NCBI RefSeq assembly: GCF_021026375.1
Contig: NZ_JAJNDB010000012.1
Coordinates: 1 to 46,601 of the forward strand
Direction: 5' to 3'
DNA: 46,601 nucleotides
Source of the DNA: Actinomycetospora endophytica
GTDB taxonomy: Bacteria > Actinomycetota > Actinomycetes > Mycobacteriales > Pseudonocardiaceae
Shown here piece by piece: positions 8,661 through 17,467 of this stretch. Numbering within the stretch: the stretch's first letter is position 1; every line of letters begins with the position of its first letter. The notes beneath the pieces are model-generated. The model had not been told where the DNA came from and did no database searches. It saw nothing but the letters and a program-made list of their open reading frames with translations. The position numbers were made by a program, and so were the translations under genes.

Positions 8661-9955
8661 CCGGGCGCCCGCTCCAGACGGGGGTAGGGCCCGGAGAACG
8701 GAGCCTGCTGGCCGGCCTTGCCGGGCACCGCGAAGGGGTTGTTCCAGTTGGTGGGATCAAGGCCGGCGGTCTTAACGGGCACGTTGCGCACCGACTGGGT
8801 GTTGATCACGGGGGCGAGCCGGACCGCGTTGACGCCGTTCTCCGAGTTGGTCTGCATCGACGAAGCGAAGCTCGCGAGCATGGCGCCGGTATCGCGGCCG
8901 TAGGGCGCCGCGTAGGCGAGAGCGGGGTTCGCGTCGCGGAGCAGCTCGTGCGTCGGCGGGACCAGGGCGTCGACGTCGTCGGCGAGGTCGGGCACGCGAT
9001 CCAGGGTGGCCGGCGCCCGATCCAGGATTCCCTTCAGGTCCGGCAGCAGACCGCGCAGATCCCGGCTGGTGTCCGGCAGCTGGACCAGGGCCTGGTTCAG
9101 GTCCGGGGCGGCCGCCTTGAGGTCGGCGGCGACCGGGGTCAGCGGGCCGGCGAGCTCGGTGAGCTTGCCGGTGGCGCTCTGGGCGCTGCTGAGGACCCCG
9201 GGCAGCTGTTGCATGGTCTGCTCAAGGGCCGGGCGCTGCCCGGCGGTGGCGCCGACGATGGCGCGGGCGTTGTCGACGACGTCGACGATCTGCCCGTTGC
9301 TGGTGTCGAGGGCGTTGAGCAGGTCGGTGGTCTCACCGGTGAGCTTGGTCAGGTCGTCGGACTGGGCGGCGATCGCGTCCAGGGCGGTGTGGCCTCCGGC
9401 GCCGAGCCGACCCAGGCCCTCGGCGAGCTGGCTGACGTCCGGTCCGCGCCCGGCGGTGGCCGCGCCGAGGGAGCGGACGGTGCCGGAGAGCGCCTGGCGG
9501 GTCTTCGGGTCGAGCCCGCGCACCACGTTCTCGATGGAGACCGCGGGCAGGACCTGCCCGGCGGGCAGCTGGTAGCCGCTGGACAGCGGGGCGCCGTGGC
9601 CGTCGACGATGTCGACGAACGTGGCCCCGATCAGCGACTTCATCCCGATGCGCGCGGTCATGCCCTGGTGCAACGGCACCGCGCCACCGTCGAGGGTCAT
9701 CTCGACGTGCGCCTGGTCGTCGGGACCGTCGGCATCCAGCGCGGTGACCCGCCCCACGGTGACCCCGGCGATGCGGACCTCGCTGTTGGCGACGAGGCCC
9801 TGGACGTCCTTGGTGCTCATGTCGACGGTGTAGTGGCCCACGGTGACGCCCGGAATGTCGGCGCCGGCGCGGAACCAGAAGAACACCGCGAAGGCGACGC
9901 AGCCCAGGAAGAACAGCGCCAGCACGACGACCCGGAGAGTGAACTGCTTGGTCAT
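8657..9955 (-). CDS. MCE family protein, sixth of the operon (MceF position)
   Basis: The 432-residue product has an N-terminal membrane anchor (about residues 8-28, including the weakly lipobox-like FFLGC, although hydrophobicity continues past the cysteine). An MlaD/MCE domain follows with the conserved turn RIAGVTVGRV. A long helical region with regularly spaced leucines and prolines precedes the C-terminal tail. MCE proteins form hexameric assemblies that bind and pass lipids between membranes. This one overlaps its neighbours by 4 bases on both sides (9952-9955 and 8657-8660), implying translational coupling and balanced stoichiometry. Letter assignment is by gene order only. Confidence 0.88.
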   Translation of the reverse strand: MTKQFTLRVVVLALFFLGCVAFAVFFWFRAGADIPGVTVGHYTVDMSTKDVQGLVANSEVRIAGVTVGRVTALDADGPDDQAHVEMTLDGGAVPLHQGMTARIGMKSLIGATFVDIVDGHGAPLSSGYQLPAGQVLPAVSIENVVRGLDPKTRQALSGTVRSLGAATAGRGPDVSQLAEGLGRLGAGGHTALDAIAAQSDDLTKLTGETTDLLNALDTSNGQIVDVVDNARAIVGATAGQRPALEQTMQQLPGVLSSAQSATGKLTELAGPLTPVAADLKAAAPDLNQALVQLPDTSRDLRGLLPDLKGILDRAPATLDRVPDLADDVDALVPPTHELLRDANPALAYAAPYGRDTGAMLASFASSMQTNSENGVNAVRLAPVINTQSVRNVPVKTAGLDPTNWNNPFAVPGKAGQQAPFSGPYPRLERAPG

Positions 9956-11211
9956 TGCCCGGTCCTCCCACCGTTGGGCTTGGCGTCAGGCATCGGCTTG
10001 AGCCCGCCGGCCGGGTTGGTCAGGTCGAAGGTGATCTGGGCGCGGCCGAGACCGCCGTTGGCGTCGGAGACGCTGAACGCCGAGGAGGTCTGGTAGACGA
10101 ACGCCTGCAGGTTGGGCAGCCAGGGCACCAGCCGCGAGGTCGCGTCGGGCAGTAGCCCGGTGACCGGCTTGAGGTCGTTCAGCGTGGAGTGCGCGTCGGG
10201 GACCACAGCCCGCAGGTCGGAGACCACCGGGCGGGCCTTGCTGACCACCGGACCGGCCGCGTCGACGACGTCGCCGGCCTGCCCGACGGTGTCGGTCAGC
10301 TTCTCCAGCGCGGGCGGCAGCGCGTCGGAGGCGGCGTGCAGCGCATTCAGGGTCGGGTTGAGCTGCCCGGTCAGGGTGGTCACGCTGGTCATGGAGTGGT
10401 CGAGGTCGCCGCGCAGCCCCGGCAGCTGACCCAGGGTCTGGTTGAGCTGGTCGTCGCGGGACGACAGGACCGCCAGCGTCTGCTGCAGCGACGTGATCAT
10501 CGAGGCCAGCCGCTGGTCGTTGTGCCCGACGGCGGTGCTGATCTGGGACAGGTTGGTGATCAGCTTCTGCAGCGTGTCCCGGCGGGTCTGCAGCGACTGC
10601 GCCACCGGCTTGAGGCTGTTGAGAGTCTGGTCGGTCTGGTCCAGCCCGGCCGGCAGGTTGCGCGGGGCGTCGCGCAGCGCGACGTCGGCCTGGGTGACCA
10701 GGGAGGTCACCGCCTGCTGGGTGCGGCCGTCGAGCTTGTTCAGCACCTCGGCGGGCTGGATGAACCGGGAGGTCTGGGCCTCCGGGATCGTCCCGTCGTC
10801 GCCGAGCTCCCCGGAGGCCGGGTCACCCGGCTCGACAGCGACGTAGACGTCGTTGATCGGCGAGAACGTCCGCACCTCGAGGTGGGCGTTCTTGTAGATC
10901 TTGAAGGTGGGGTCGATCGCCATCTCGATGCGCGCCGTGCCGTCGCGCTGGGTGTCGATCTGTTTGACGGTGCCGACCTGGATGCCGGCGATGGTCACCT
11001 TGTGCTTGCTGTCGTCCTTCATCCCAGGCGCTTTCTCGACCACCGCGGCGAAGTGGTACTCCGGCTTCCAGGGGACCGAGATGTCGTAGTGCGGCAGCAG
11101 GAAGGCGGTGGCGACGATCCCGACGATGGTCACCAGGACCACGGCCAGGATGTTGCTGCCGAGGCCGGGGACGTTGCGGATCTGCTCCGAGATCCGGCGT
11201 GGGCTCTTCAT
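9952..11211 (-). CDS. MCE family protein, fifth of the operon (MceE position)
   Basis: The product has 419 residues. Its N-terminal membrane segment (about 20-40, ILAVVLVTIVGIVATAFLL) is followed by an MCE domain containing VTIAGIQVGTVKQI, then a long helical rod. The MceE position in mycobacteria is typically a lipoprotein, but no lipobox cysteine is present here, so anchoring is by the transmembrane helix. It overlaps the upstream gene by 4 bases (11208-11211). The product should form part of the periplasm-spanning lipid conduit with the other five MCE proteins. Confidence 0.88.
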   Translation of the reverse strand: MKSPRRISEQIRNVPGLGSNILAVVLVTIVGIVATAFLLPHYDISVPWKPEYHFAAVVEKAPGMKDDSKHKVTIAGIQVGTVKQIDTQRDGTARIEMAIDPTFKIYKNAHLEVRTFSPINDVYVAVEPGDPASGELGDDGTIPEAQTSRFIQPAEVLNKLDGRTQQAVTSLVTQADVALRDAPRNLPAGLDQTDQTLNSLKPVAQSLQTRRDTLQKLITNLSQISTAVGHNDQRLASMITSLQQTLAVLSSRDDQLNQTLGQLPGLRGDLDHSMTSVTTLTGQLNPTLNALHAASDALPPALEKLTDTVGQAGDVVDAAGPVVSKARPVVSDLRAVVPDAHSTLNDLKPVTGLLPDATSRLVPWLPNLQAFVYQTSSAFSVSDANGGLGRAQITFDLTNPAGGLKPMPDAKPNGGRTGQ

Positions 11212-12722
11212 CGGCCGACCCCCTGCTTCCCGACGGTGGTGCCGGGCCCGAGCGGCGGGCCGTAGGCCGGTGGGTTGTCCTGCGCGGCACCGGGTGAGGC
11301 CTGGGTCTGTTGCTGTTGCTGACCGGTCAGCGGACCGGTGAGTCCGCCCGGGCTCAGCGGGTTCCCGGTCGCCGGGGCGCCCGGGCCGGCGCCGGCCGGG
11401 GCGCCGGGCAGGGTCAGCATCCGGGCCAGCTGTTCGAAGGAGAGCCCGCCGGCGTTCGGGGAACCGGAGCCCGCGCCGACCTGGAAATTCAGTGAGGCGC
11501 CCTGGGCGTCCTGGACCTGCGAGGCCCGTCCGAGACCGGTCACCATGTAGCCCAGCTCCTGGTAGAACTTGTGATCGGCCTGCACCCCGTCGCCGCTGCC
11601 CTGGAACGGGCCGGTGCCGCGGTAGTTGTTGAGCAGCATGGACATGACCGGGCCGTTGACCCGGTCGAGCACCGGACCGCGGACGTCGTCGAGCACGCTG
11701 GTGGCCTGCGAGGCGGTCGGGACCAGCTCGTGGACCGCCGGGGCGGCGTCGGCCAGGACCGGTCGCAGGTTGCGCAGCAGCGGGTCGGCCCGTCGCAGCA
11801 CCGGGGTGAGCTGCGTCAGCAGCGGGTTGAGGTCTTCGGCGGCGGGCTGGAAGGCCTTGGCGGTGTCGGTGAGCTGGTCGAGAGTGCCGCCGAGGTGGTC
11901 CAGGCCGGTGCGGGTGTCGGTCAGGGTGGTGGGCAGTTTCGCCACCGTGTCGCCCAGCGCCTGGCTCTGACGGGCCAGCACGGTGGTGGTGGTGTGGGCG
12001 TCGTCGACGATCTGCCCGACCTGCCTGCTGCGGTCACCGACGACCTCGGCGGTCGACTCCAGGTTGGTCACCAGCTGCGGCAGATCCTGCTGGGGCCGGG
12101 TGCCCTGCGCGGCCGCTAGCACGTCGCCGGTGGGGGCCAGGGCGCCCGGCGCGTCGCTGACGATTCGGCGCAGCGAGTCGCTGCCACCCTGGGAGAGCGT
12201 GTCGTTCAGGCTCCCGACGGTGCCCTGCAGGCTGGATCGCACCGAGTGGGGCAGGGAGTCGAGGATGGGGTCGAGATCGACCGGTTCGCGGGTGTGGCTC
12301 AGCGGGATGGTGTTGTCGGGGTCGAAGGAGCCGGGACCGCCGCCGGGGTAGAGCTCGACCGCGTAGCCGCCGCCCAGGATGGTCAGCGGGGCGATGGCCG
12401 CGCTCGGGGCGGGCCCGAGCTTGTCCATGTCGTCGTCGACCTTCATCGACACCAGGGCGGTGCCGTGGTCGGACTCGGTGATCTCACTGACCCGGCCGAC
12501 CTCGAGCCCGGCCAGCTTGACCGTGCTCTTGTAGGGCACCAGCCGGTCGCGGTAGTTGTCGGCGAACTCAGCGGTGATGGTCTTTCCCGGTGAGAGCAGG
12601 CTTTGGAGCTGCGGTTTGAAGGCGGTCAGCGCGAGGACCAGCACCAGCCCGCCAAGCAGCGCGGCTCCCAGGGCCCAGGCGGTGGGGCGCCGACCGTGGA
12701 ACTTGCGCCTCAGCCGGTTCAC
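11208..12722 (-). CDS. MCE family protein, fourth of the operon (MceD position), Pro/Gly/Gln-rich tail
   Basis: At 504 residues this is the longest of the six. A membrane anchor at about 15-35 precedes the MCE domain (LAGLEVGRVSEI), then a helical rod, then a low-complexity tail of about 80 residues rich in Gly, Pro, Ala and Gln, including a run of five glutamines. Tails of this kind occur in MceC/MceD/MceF proteins and may contact the cell wall; the role is inferred. It overlaps both neighbours by 4 bases (12719-12722 and 11208-11211). Confidence 0.88.
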   Translation of the reverse strand: MNRLRRKFHGRRPTAWALGAALLGGLVLVLALTAFKPQLQSLLSPGKTITAEFADNYRDRLVPYKSTVKLAGLEVGRVSEITESDHGTALVSMKVDDDMDKLGPAPSAAIAPLTILGGGYAVELYPGGGPGSFDPDNTIPLSHTREPVDLDPILDSLPHSVRSSLQGTVGSLNDTLSQGGSDSLRRIVSDAPGALAPTGDVLAAAQGTRPQQDLPQLVTNLESTAEVVGDRSRQVGQIVDDAHTTTTVLARQSQALGDTVAKLPTTLTDTRTGLDHLGGTLDQLTDTAKAFQPAAEDLNPLLTQLTPVLRRADPLLRNLRPVLADAAPAVHELVPTASQATSVLDDVRGPVLDRVNGPVMSMLLNNYRGTGPFQGSGDGVQADHKFYQELGYMVTGLGRASQVQDAQGASLNFQVGAGSGSPNAGGLSFEQLARMLTLPGAPAGAGPGAPATGNPLSPGGLTGPLTGQQQQQTQASPGAAQDNPPAYGPPLGPGTTVGKQGVGR

Positions 12723-13999
12723 TTGTCGCCTCCGTCGGGGTGCTGGCCCTCGGGCCGGGTCGCGGCCGCATGGTTGGGCGTCGGGTAGAACGCCTTGCCG
12801 GCCAGCGGGTCGGGCGCGCTGGCGGCGTAGAGGCCGGGGAAGGGCAGCTCGGCGGAGAAGTAGTGCTTGTCCGGGGCGAACTCCCCGGAGAGCAGGTCCT
12901 GCTGACCGAAGAACCGGCCCACGTCGTAGGAGTAGGGCGAGAGCCCGGCCATGAGGTCCTTGGTGTGGCCGACGGTCTCGCGCAGCTGCGGGGCCAACGG
13001 CTGCAGCGTGCTCATCGTGTCGGTGAGGTCGCCGACGGCCGGCTTGGCCTTGTCGGCCACGTCCGGCACCTCGTCCAGCGGCGGCACCGCCTCCCGGAGC
13101 ACCCCCCGCACGTCCGGGGTGGCCCGTCCGAGCGCGGCGGCGCCGGGCTGGAGGGTGGAGACCGCGGAGTGGACGTCGGCGAGCGGACCGTTGAGCGCCT
13201 GCAGCGCGGTGCGGGCATCGCGCAGCGTCGGCGGCAGGTCGGCGAGGGTGTCCGAGAGCGGCTGGCCGCCCTGGGTCTGGACCGCGCGCAGTGTCGAGTC
13301 GGCGTCGCGGACCAGGTCGCTGAGCTGCTGGTCGTGGCCCCCGAAGTGGCCCGTGAGCTGGTTGGCGCTGGCCAGCAGCGCCGGCACCCGGGCGTCCGGG
13401 GTGCTCAGCGCCCCGGAGACCTGCCCGAGGTCGCCGAGCATGCCCGGGGCGGCGCGCACCGCGGTGTTGATGTCGCCACCGTGCCCGGCCAGCCCGGTGC
13501 CGAGCTCGCGGACCGCACTCTGCAGGTTCACCCGGGTCTGCGGGTCGAAGACGTTGAGCAGCTGGTCGAGGTTGCTGGCGTCGGCGGTGGGGGTGTGGGT
13601 CTCGTCGATGACGGCGGTGCCGAGCGGGCCGGCCTCGGGAGAACCGGGGTCGAGGTTGACGAATTTCTGGGCCAGCGCGGACTCGTCGAGCACCTGGACC
13701 GACGCGTTGCGGTAGATCGGGTGGTGGCCGTCGAGGCGCAGCGTGACCACCGCGTGGTGGTTCTCGTATTTGACGTCGGCGACCTTGCCGACCACCACGC
13801 TGTTCTCACGGACCTGCAGCATCGGCCTGAGCGTGCCGATGTCGTTGAAGGCCGCGGTGGCGTAGGTGTAGGGCAGTCCGGTCAGGGCGCCACCGAGTAG
13901 CGGGCGGACCCCCAGGACGACGGCGACCGCGGTCACCGCGATGGCGATGATGCCGATCAGGGCGTGCTTGGCGTGCACGCGGTGCACTCTGGGTGCCAT
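12719..13999 (-). CDS. MCE family protein, third of the operon (MceC position)
   Basis: The 426-residue product starts at ATG 13999, two bases after the preceding stop; this is the only junction among the six MCE genes without overlap. A membrane anchor (IGIIAIAVTAVAVVLGV) at about 15-31 leads into an MCE domain whose usual Gly-rich turn reads VRENSVVVGKVADV, so AG is replaced by NS. A helical rod follows. The C-terminus is Pro/His/Gly-rich. It is expected to assemble with the other MCE subunits into a heterohexamer. Confidence 0.88.
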   Translation of the reverse strand: MAPRVHRVHAKHALIGIIAIAVTAVAVVLGVRPLLGGALTGLPYTYATAAFNDIGTLRPMLQVRENSVVVGKVADVKYENHHAVVTLRLDGHHPIYRNASVQVLDESALAQKFVNLDPGSPEAGPLGTAVIDETHTPTADASNLDQLLNVFDPQTRVNLQSAVRELGTGLAGHGGDINTAVRAAPGMLGDLGQVSGALSTPDARVPALLASANQLTGHFGGHDQQLSDLVRDADSTLRAVQTQGGQPLSDTLADLPPTLRDARTALQALNGPLADVHSAVSTLQPGAAALGRATPDVRGVLREAVPPLDEVPDVADKAKPAVGDLTDTMSTLQPLAPQLRETVGHTKDLMAGLSPYSYDVGRFFGQQDLLSGEFAPDKHYFSAELPFPGLYAASAPDPLAGKAFYPTPNHAAATRPEGQHPDGGDK

Positions 14000-14001
14000 C
14001 T

Positions 14002-15369
14002 CTAGTGCCCCCCGAGAAGTTGGCCGACCATGGAGGACTCCTGCTGGGAGGTCAGGCCGGTGGCGTTACCCGGCTGGGTCGGGGGCGCCTGCCCGGCGGC
14101 CGGGGTCTGCCCGGCGGCGGGTCCTTGCCCGGTGCCGGGGATCTGGGGCAGCGCCTGGCCGGTCTGCGGGGCGACCTGGCCGAGCAGTCCACCGGCGGGC
14201 GAGCCGGCCAGCATCTGCTGCAGCGCGGCCGGGGAGGCGTGGACCAGGCCCCGGAAGTAGTGGCTGATGCCGTCGGAGCCGTTGGTCGACAGCGACCACT
14301 TGCGGACGAATTCCATCAGGTCCGAGAGGTGCTGGTTCTTGTCCAGCAGCTGCCCGCCGAGCGGCTTGAGCCCGGCGGCGGTGTCGCGCAGGTCGGGCCC
14401 GGCCGCCCGCAGCTGTCCGACCACCGGCGCGGCCTGGTCGAGCAGGCCGTTGGCTTTGTCGAGCACCGGGGGCAGCGCGCCCAGGGCCGGGTCGGCGGAG
14501 TCGGCGAGGGTGTGCAGCTCCTGGGTGATGGTGGTCAGGTTGTCGGTGACCGGGCGGATCGACGCCAGGGTCGGGGTGGCCGCGTCGGCGGTCCCGGCCA
14601 GCTGCGAGAGCGTCTGGCGGGCGGCGACGACCGTCGAGGGCAGCTCGGTGAGGGTCTGGTCGAGCGCCTGCCGGTTCGCGGCGACGGTGGCGAGGGTCTG
14701 CTGGGTGGAGTCGGCGAGGTGGTCGAGTTGGCTGCCCTGACCGGCCGCCAGCGCGTTGGTCACCGGCTGGGTCCGGTCGACGAGCTGATTGAGCGCCCCG
14801 TTCTGCTGGTTGAGCAGCGCGGTGAGCTCGCCGGTCTGCTGCATCGCCGGCTTCAGCGCGGCGATGGCGTCGGCGGCCTGCGGGCCGGCGCCCTGCACGC
14901 CCTCGCCGAGGCTGGTGACCATGGCCGCGAGCGCGGTCGCCGTCGGGTCGTCGAGGGTGTTGAGGACCTGCTGCAGGGTCACTGCGCTGGAGGTGTGGCT
15001 GGCGTCGAGGTCGGCGGGGTCGAGCACCGGGGCGGTCGGGGTGCCGGGGTCGAGGTCGATGTAGGACTCGCCGAGCAGGTTGGCGGGGCGGATGGTGGCG
15101 TGGGCGTCCTGGTGCAGCGGCAGTACCGAGTCGTCGACGGACAGGCCGAGGCGGGCGCTGCCGTTCTGCACCGCCACCGAGGAGACCTTGCCGACCTCGA
15201 CGCCGCCGGCGCGGACGGTGTAGCCCAGGGTCACGCCGCTGGCGTCGGCGAAGGTCGCCATGACCTCCGGGGGCGTGTCCTGGCTGCGGTTCACCGCGAC
15301 CACGACGCCGACGACGACCGCTACGGCCAGCACCGCGACGCCGAGGCGGCGAAGAAGCTTGGGTTTCAT
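14002..15369 (-). CDS. MCE family protein, second of the operon (MceB position)
   Basis: ATG 15369 overlaps the upstream stop (ATGA, 15366-15369), giving 455 residues. An N-terminal anchor (LGVAVLAVAVVVGVVVAV) at about 9-26 is followed by an MCE domain with RAGGVEVGKVSSV and the strand block ESYIDLDPG, then a helical rod. A C-terminal Gly/Pro/Gln-rich repeat-like tail carries PAAGQTPAAGQAPP. The in-frame extension to 15399 lacks a ribosome site. Confidence 0.88.
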   Translation of the reverse strand: MKPKLLRRLGVAVLAVAVVVGVVVAVNRSQDTPPEVMATFADASGVTLGYTVRAGGVEVGKVSSVAVQNGSARLGLSVDDSVLPLHQDAHATIRPANLLGESYIDLDPGTPTAPVLDPADLDASHTSSAVTLQQVLNTLDDPTATALAAMVTSLGEGVQGAGPQAADAIAALKPAMQQTGELTALLNQQNGALNQLVDRTQPVTNALAAGQGSQLDHLADSTQQTLATVAANRQALDQTLTELPSTVVAARQTLSQLAGTADAATPTLASIRPVTDNLTTITQELHTLADSADPALGALPPVLDKANGLLDQAAPVVGQLRAAGPDLRDTAAGLKPLGGQLLDKNQHLSDLMEFVRKWSLSTNGSDGISHYFRGLVHASPAALQQMLAGSPAGGLLGQVAPQTGQALPQIPGTGQGPAAGQTPAAGQAPPTQPGNATGLTSQQESSMVGQLLGGH

Positions 15370-16616
15370 CGCTGGGCATCTCCGTTCGCGTCGGCCCACG
15401 GTTGGCCGACGACCGAGCCCGGCGCGGGGGCGGGGTTCAAGGTCACGCCCGGGGGCGTGACTCCGGGGTTGTCGTTAACCGAGGTCGAGCCCTCGGTGAT
15501 CAGCGCCCGGCCGTAGTGGCCGCCGTCGGCGGTGGTGTTGCCGAACACCCCGGTCCAGTTGGCCAGCCACCCGGTGGCTTCGGGGATGTAGGGGCGCAAG
15601 AACGCCACCGGGGTGCGCAGGCTGCCTACCGCCTGGGTGGCCGGCGGGAGCACCGCGTGGGTGGTGTCCAGCAGGCCGGGGGTCTCGTCGAGCAGCGGCT
15701 TGGCGTCATGCAGCACCGGCCCGAGCTGGTGGATGACCGGCTTCAGGTTGGTCAGCACCGGGTTCAGCGCGGCCGCGGCGGCCGGGAGCTGGTGGGTCGC
15801 CGGCTGCAGGGTCTTGAGCAGCGGCACGGTCGCGTCGGTCGCGTCCGGGACCTTGTCCAGGGTGCTCTTGGCCTGGGTCAGGGTGGCGGGCAGCTGCTGC
15901 ACCGACTGGCCGATCTGTTGCTGTTGCGCGGCCAGCGTCGAGGTCAGCGGGTCGAGGTCGTGGACGACCCCGGAGAGCTGATCGTGGCGCTGGTCGAGGG
16001 TGGAGGTGACCTGGTGGAGCTGGGTGACGAGCTGGCGCAGCGCGGGTCCGTCGCTGCCGACGCCTTGGAGCACCTGGCCGAGGGCGTCGACGGCCGGCCC
16101 GGCGGTCTGCAGCGTGGCTGAGGTTTCCTTCTCCCGGCCGGCCAGCGTGGTCTGGAGCTGTTGGATCATGCCGTCGACGTTCTTCATCGTCGACGGGTCC
16201 AGCGCGGAGAGGACGTCGTCGAGCTCGACGCTCTCGTGGTGGGAGAGGATGCGCGCCCCGGACTCGAGCTCCGGGGCCTGGGCCGGCCCCGGGTCGATCT
16301 GGACCGCCCGCTCGAGCAGCACCGCCTCCCAGACGATCTCGGCGTCGGTGCCCTGGTGCAGCGGCGCGACCGAGGAGTCCAGGTCGACGGTGATCAGCGC
16401 GTCGCGGTTGTCGTGCACTTCCACCGAATCGATCTTGCCGACGTTCTGGCCCCGCATGAGGACCTTGTCGCCGGCGATGACCCCGGTGGCGGTGGGCATC
16501 AGGATCTGCAGGCGATAAGTGCGCAGGTTCGCCACCACCGCGAGCCCGCCCACCAGCAGCGCCGCGATGACCACGGCCGCCCCGATGACCAGCCAGCGGC
16601 GGCGGCCCGTGGTCAT
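15366..16616 (-). CDS. MCE family protein, first of the operon (MceA position)
   Basis: ATG 16616 shares one base with the ATPase stop codon (TGATG), so the 416-residue protein is translationally coupled to the ATPase. A membrane helix at about 9-28 precedes the MCE domain, which shows GVIAGDKVLMRGQNVGKI, the classic MlaD-type substrate-tunnel turn. The long helical section and a Pro-rich tail resemble the other five. The frame continues upstream to 16835 but that part is antisense-like. Confidence 0.88.
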   Translation of the reverse strand: MTTGRRRWLVIGAAVVIAALLVGGLAVVANLRTYRLQILMPTATGVIAGDKVLMRGQNVGKIDSVEVHDNRDALITVDLDSSVAPLHQGTDAEIVWEAVLLERAVQIDPGPAQAPELESGARILSHHESVELDDVLSALDPSTMKNVDGMIQQLQTTLAGREKETSATLQTAGPAVDALGQVLQGVGSDGPALRQLVTQLHQVTSTLDQRHDQLSGVVHDLDPLTSTLAAQQQQIGQSVQQLPATLTQAKSTLDKVPDATDATVPLLKTLQPATHQLPAAAAALNPVLTNLKPVIHQLGPVLHDAKPLLDETPGLLDTTHAVLPPATQAVGSLRTPVAFLRPYIPEATGWLANWTGVFGNTTADGGHYGRALITEGSTSVNDNPGVTPPGVTLNPAPAPGSVVGQPWADANGDAQR

Positions 16617-17437
16617 CACTCCATCCCCAGCGGGCCGTCGGGCTCCGCGCGCAGCAGCTGGCCGACCATCGGCACGTCGGAGTTGAACACGTCGTCGGTG
16701 GTCCCGTAGTCGGCGAGCTTGCCCTGGTAGAGCACGCCGATGTAGTCGCTGACCGTCTGGGCGGCGTCGATGTTGTGGGTGATCACCAGGTAGGTGCCGC
16801 CGTGCTCCTGGTGGGTCTTGAGGATCAGCTCGCACAGCAGCCGGGTCCGGACCGGGTCGAGACCGGAGTCGGGCTCGTCGAACATCACGATCTCGGGCTT
16901 CATGACCAGCGCGCGGGCGAAGCCGGCGCGCTTCTTCATGCCGCCGGAGATCTCGTTCGGGGCGCGGTCGAGGGCGTGCTCGAGACCGACTTCCTGGATA
17001 TAGCCCATCACGACTTCACGGATCTCGGACTCGGACATCCGGGTGTGCTTGCGCAGCGGGAACGCGACGTTGTCGTAGATGTTCATCGACCCGAACAGCG
17101 CGCCGTCCTGGAACAGCAGCCCGAAGCGTTTCCGCAGCTCGAACCGCTGCTCCTCGGTCATCTCCCAGAGGTCGTCCCCGAAGATGCGGATCTCGCCGTC
17201 GTCCGGTTCGAGCAGGCCGACCACGTGCTTGAGCAGCACGCTCTTGCCGGTCCCGGACGGGCCCATCATCGTGGTGATGGCGCCTTCGCGGAGGCCTACG
17301 CTCACGCCGTCGAGTACCGGCGGGCCGCCGCCGAAGGCCTTGGTCACCTCGACGATCTCGACGGCGTTCGAGGTCTCCTCGACACCGACGCCACCGCGGC
17401 CTGCGCCCTGCTGGGAGTAGTCAGAATTGATAGACAC
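16616..17437 (-). CDS. mkl: ABC transporter ATPase of the Mkl/MceG/MlaF type
   Basis: GTG 17437 is preferred because AGGAG lies 5 bases upstream; an earlier in-frame GTG at 17455 has none. The 273-residue protein has Walker A GPSGTGKS, a Q-loop LLFQDGALF, signature ISGGMKKR, Walker B IVMFDEPDSGLDP and switch histidine VITHN. The SGGMKKR signature is characteristic of the MCE-linked Mkl/MlaF subfamily. It should energise the two YrbE permeases next to it. In mycobacteria the corresponding gene (mceG) is usually unlinked and shared by several mce loci. Here it is embedded between yrbEB and the first mce gene, making the transporter self-contained. Confidence 0.92.
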   Translation of the reverse strand: MSINSDYSQQGAGRGGVGVEETSNAVEIVEVTKAFGGGPPVLDGVSVGLREGAITTMMGPSGTGKSVLLKHVVGLLEPDDGEIRIFGDDLWEMTEEQRFELRKRFGLLFQDGALFGSMNIYDNVAFPLRKHTRMSESEIREVVMGYIQEVGLEHALDRAPNEISGGMKKRAGFARALVMKPEIVMFDEPDSGLDPVRTRLLCELILKTHQEHGGTYLVITHNIDAAQTVSDYIGVLYQGKLADYGTTDDVFNSDVPMVGQLLRAEPDGPLGME

Positions 17438-17467
17438 CCTAGCTCCTGAGATCACTAAGAAGGACGG

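Noticed and set aside
8321..10096. Long plus-strand frames opposite the mce operon (also 6747-8324, 10189-11265, 12740-13900, 13993-15516)
   Set aside because: They are antisense to clear MCE and MMPL genes, His/Arg/Gly-rich, and show no domains.
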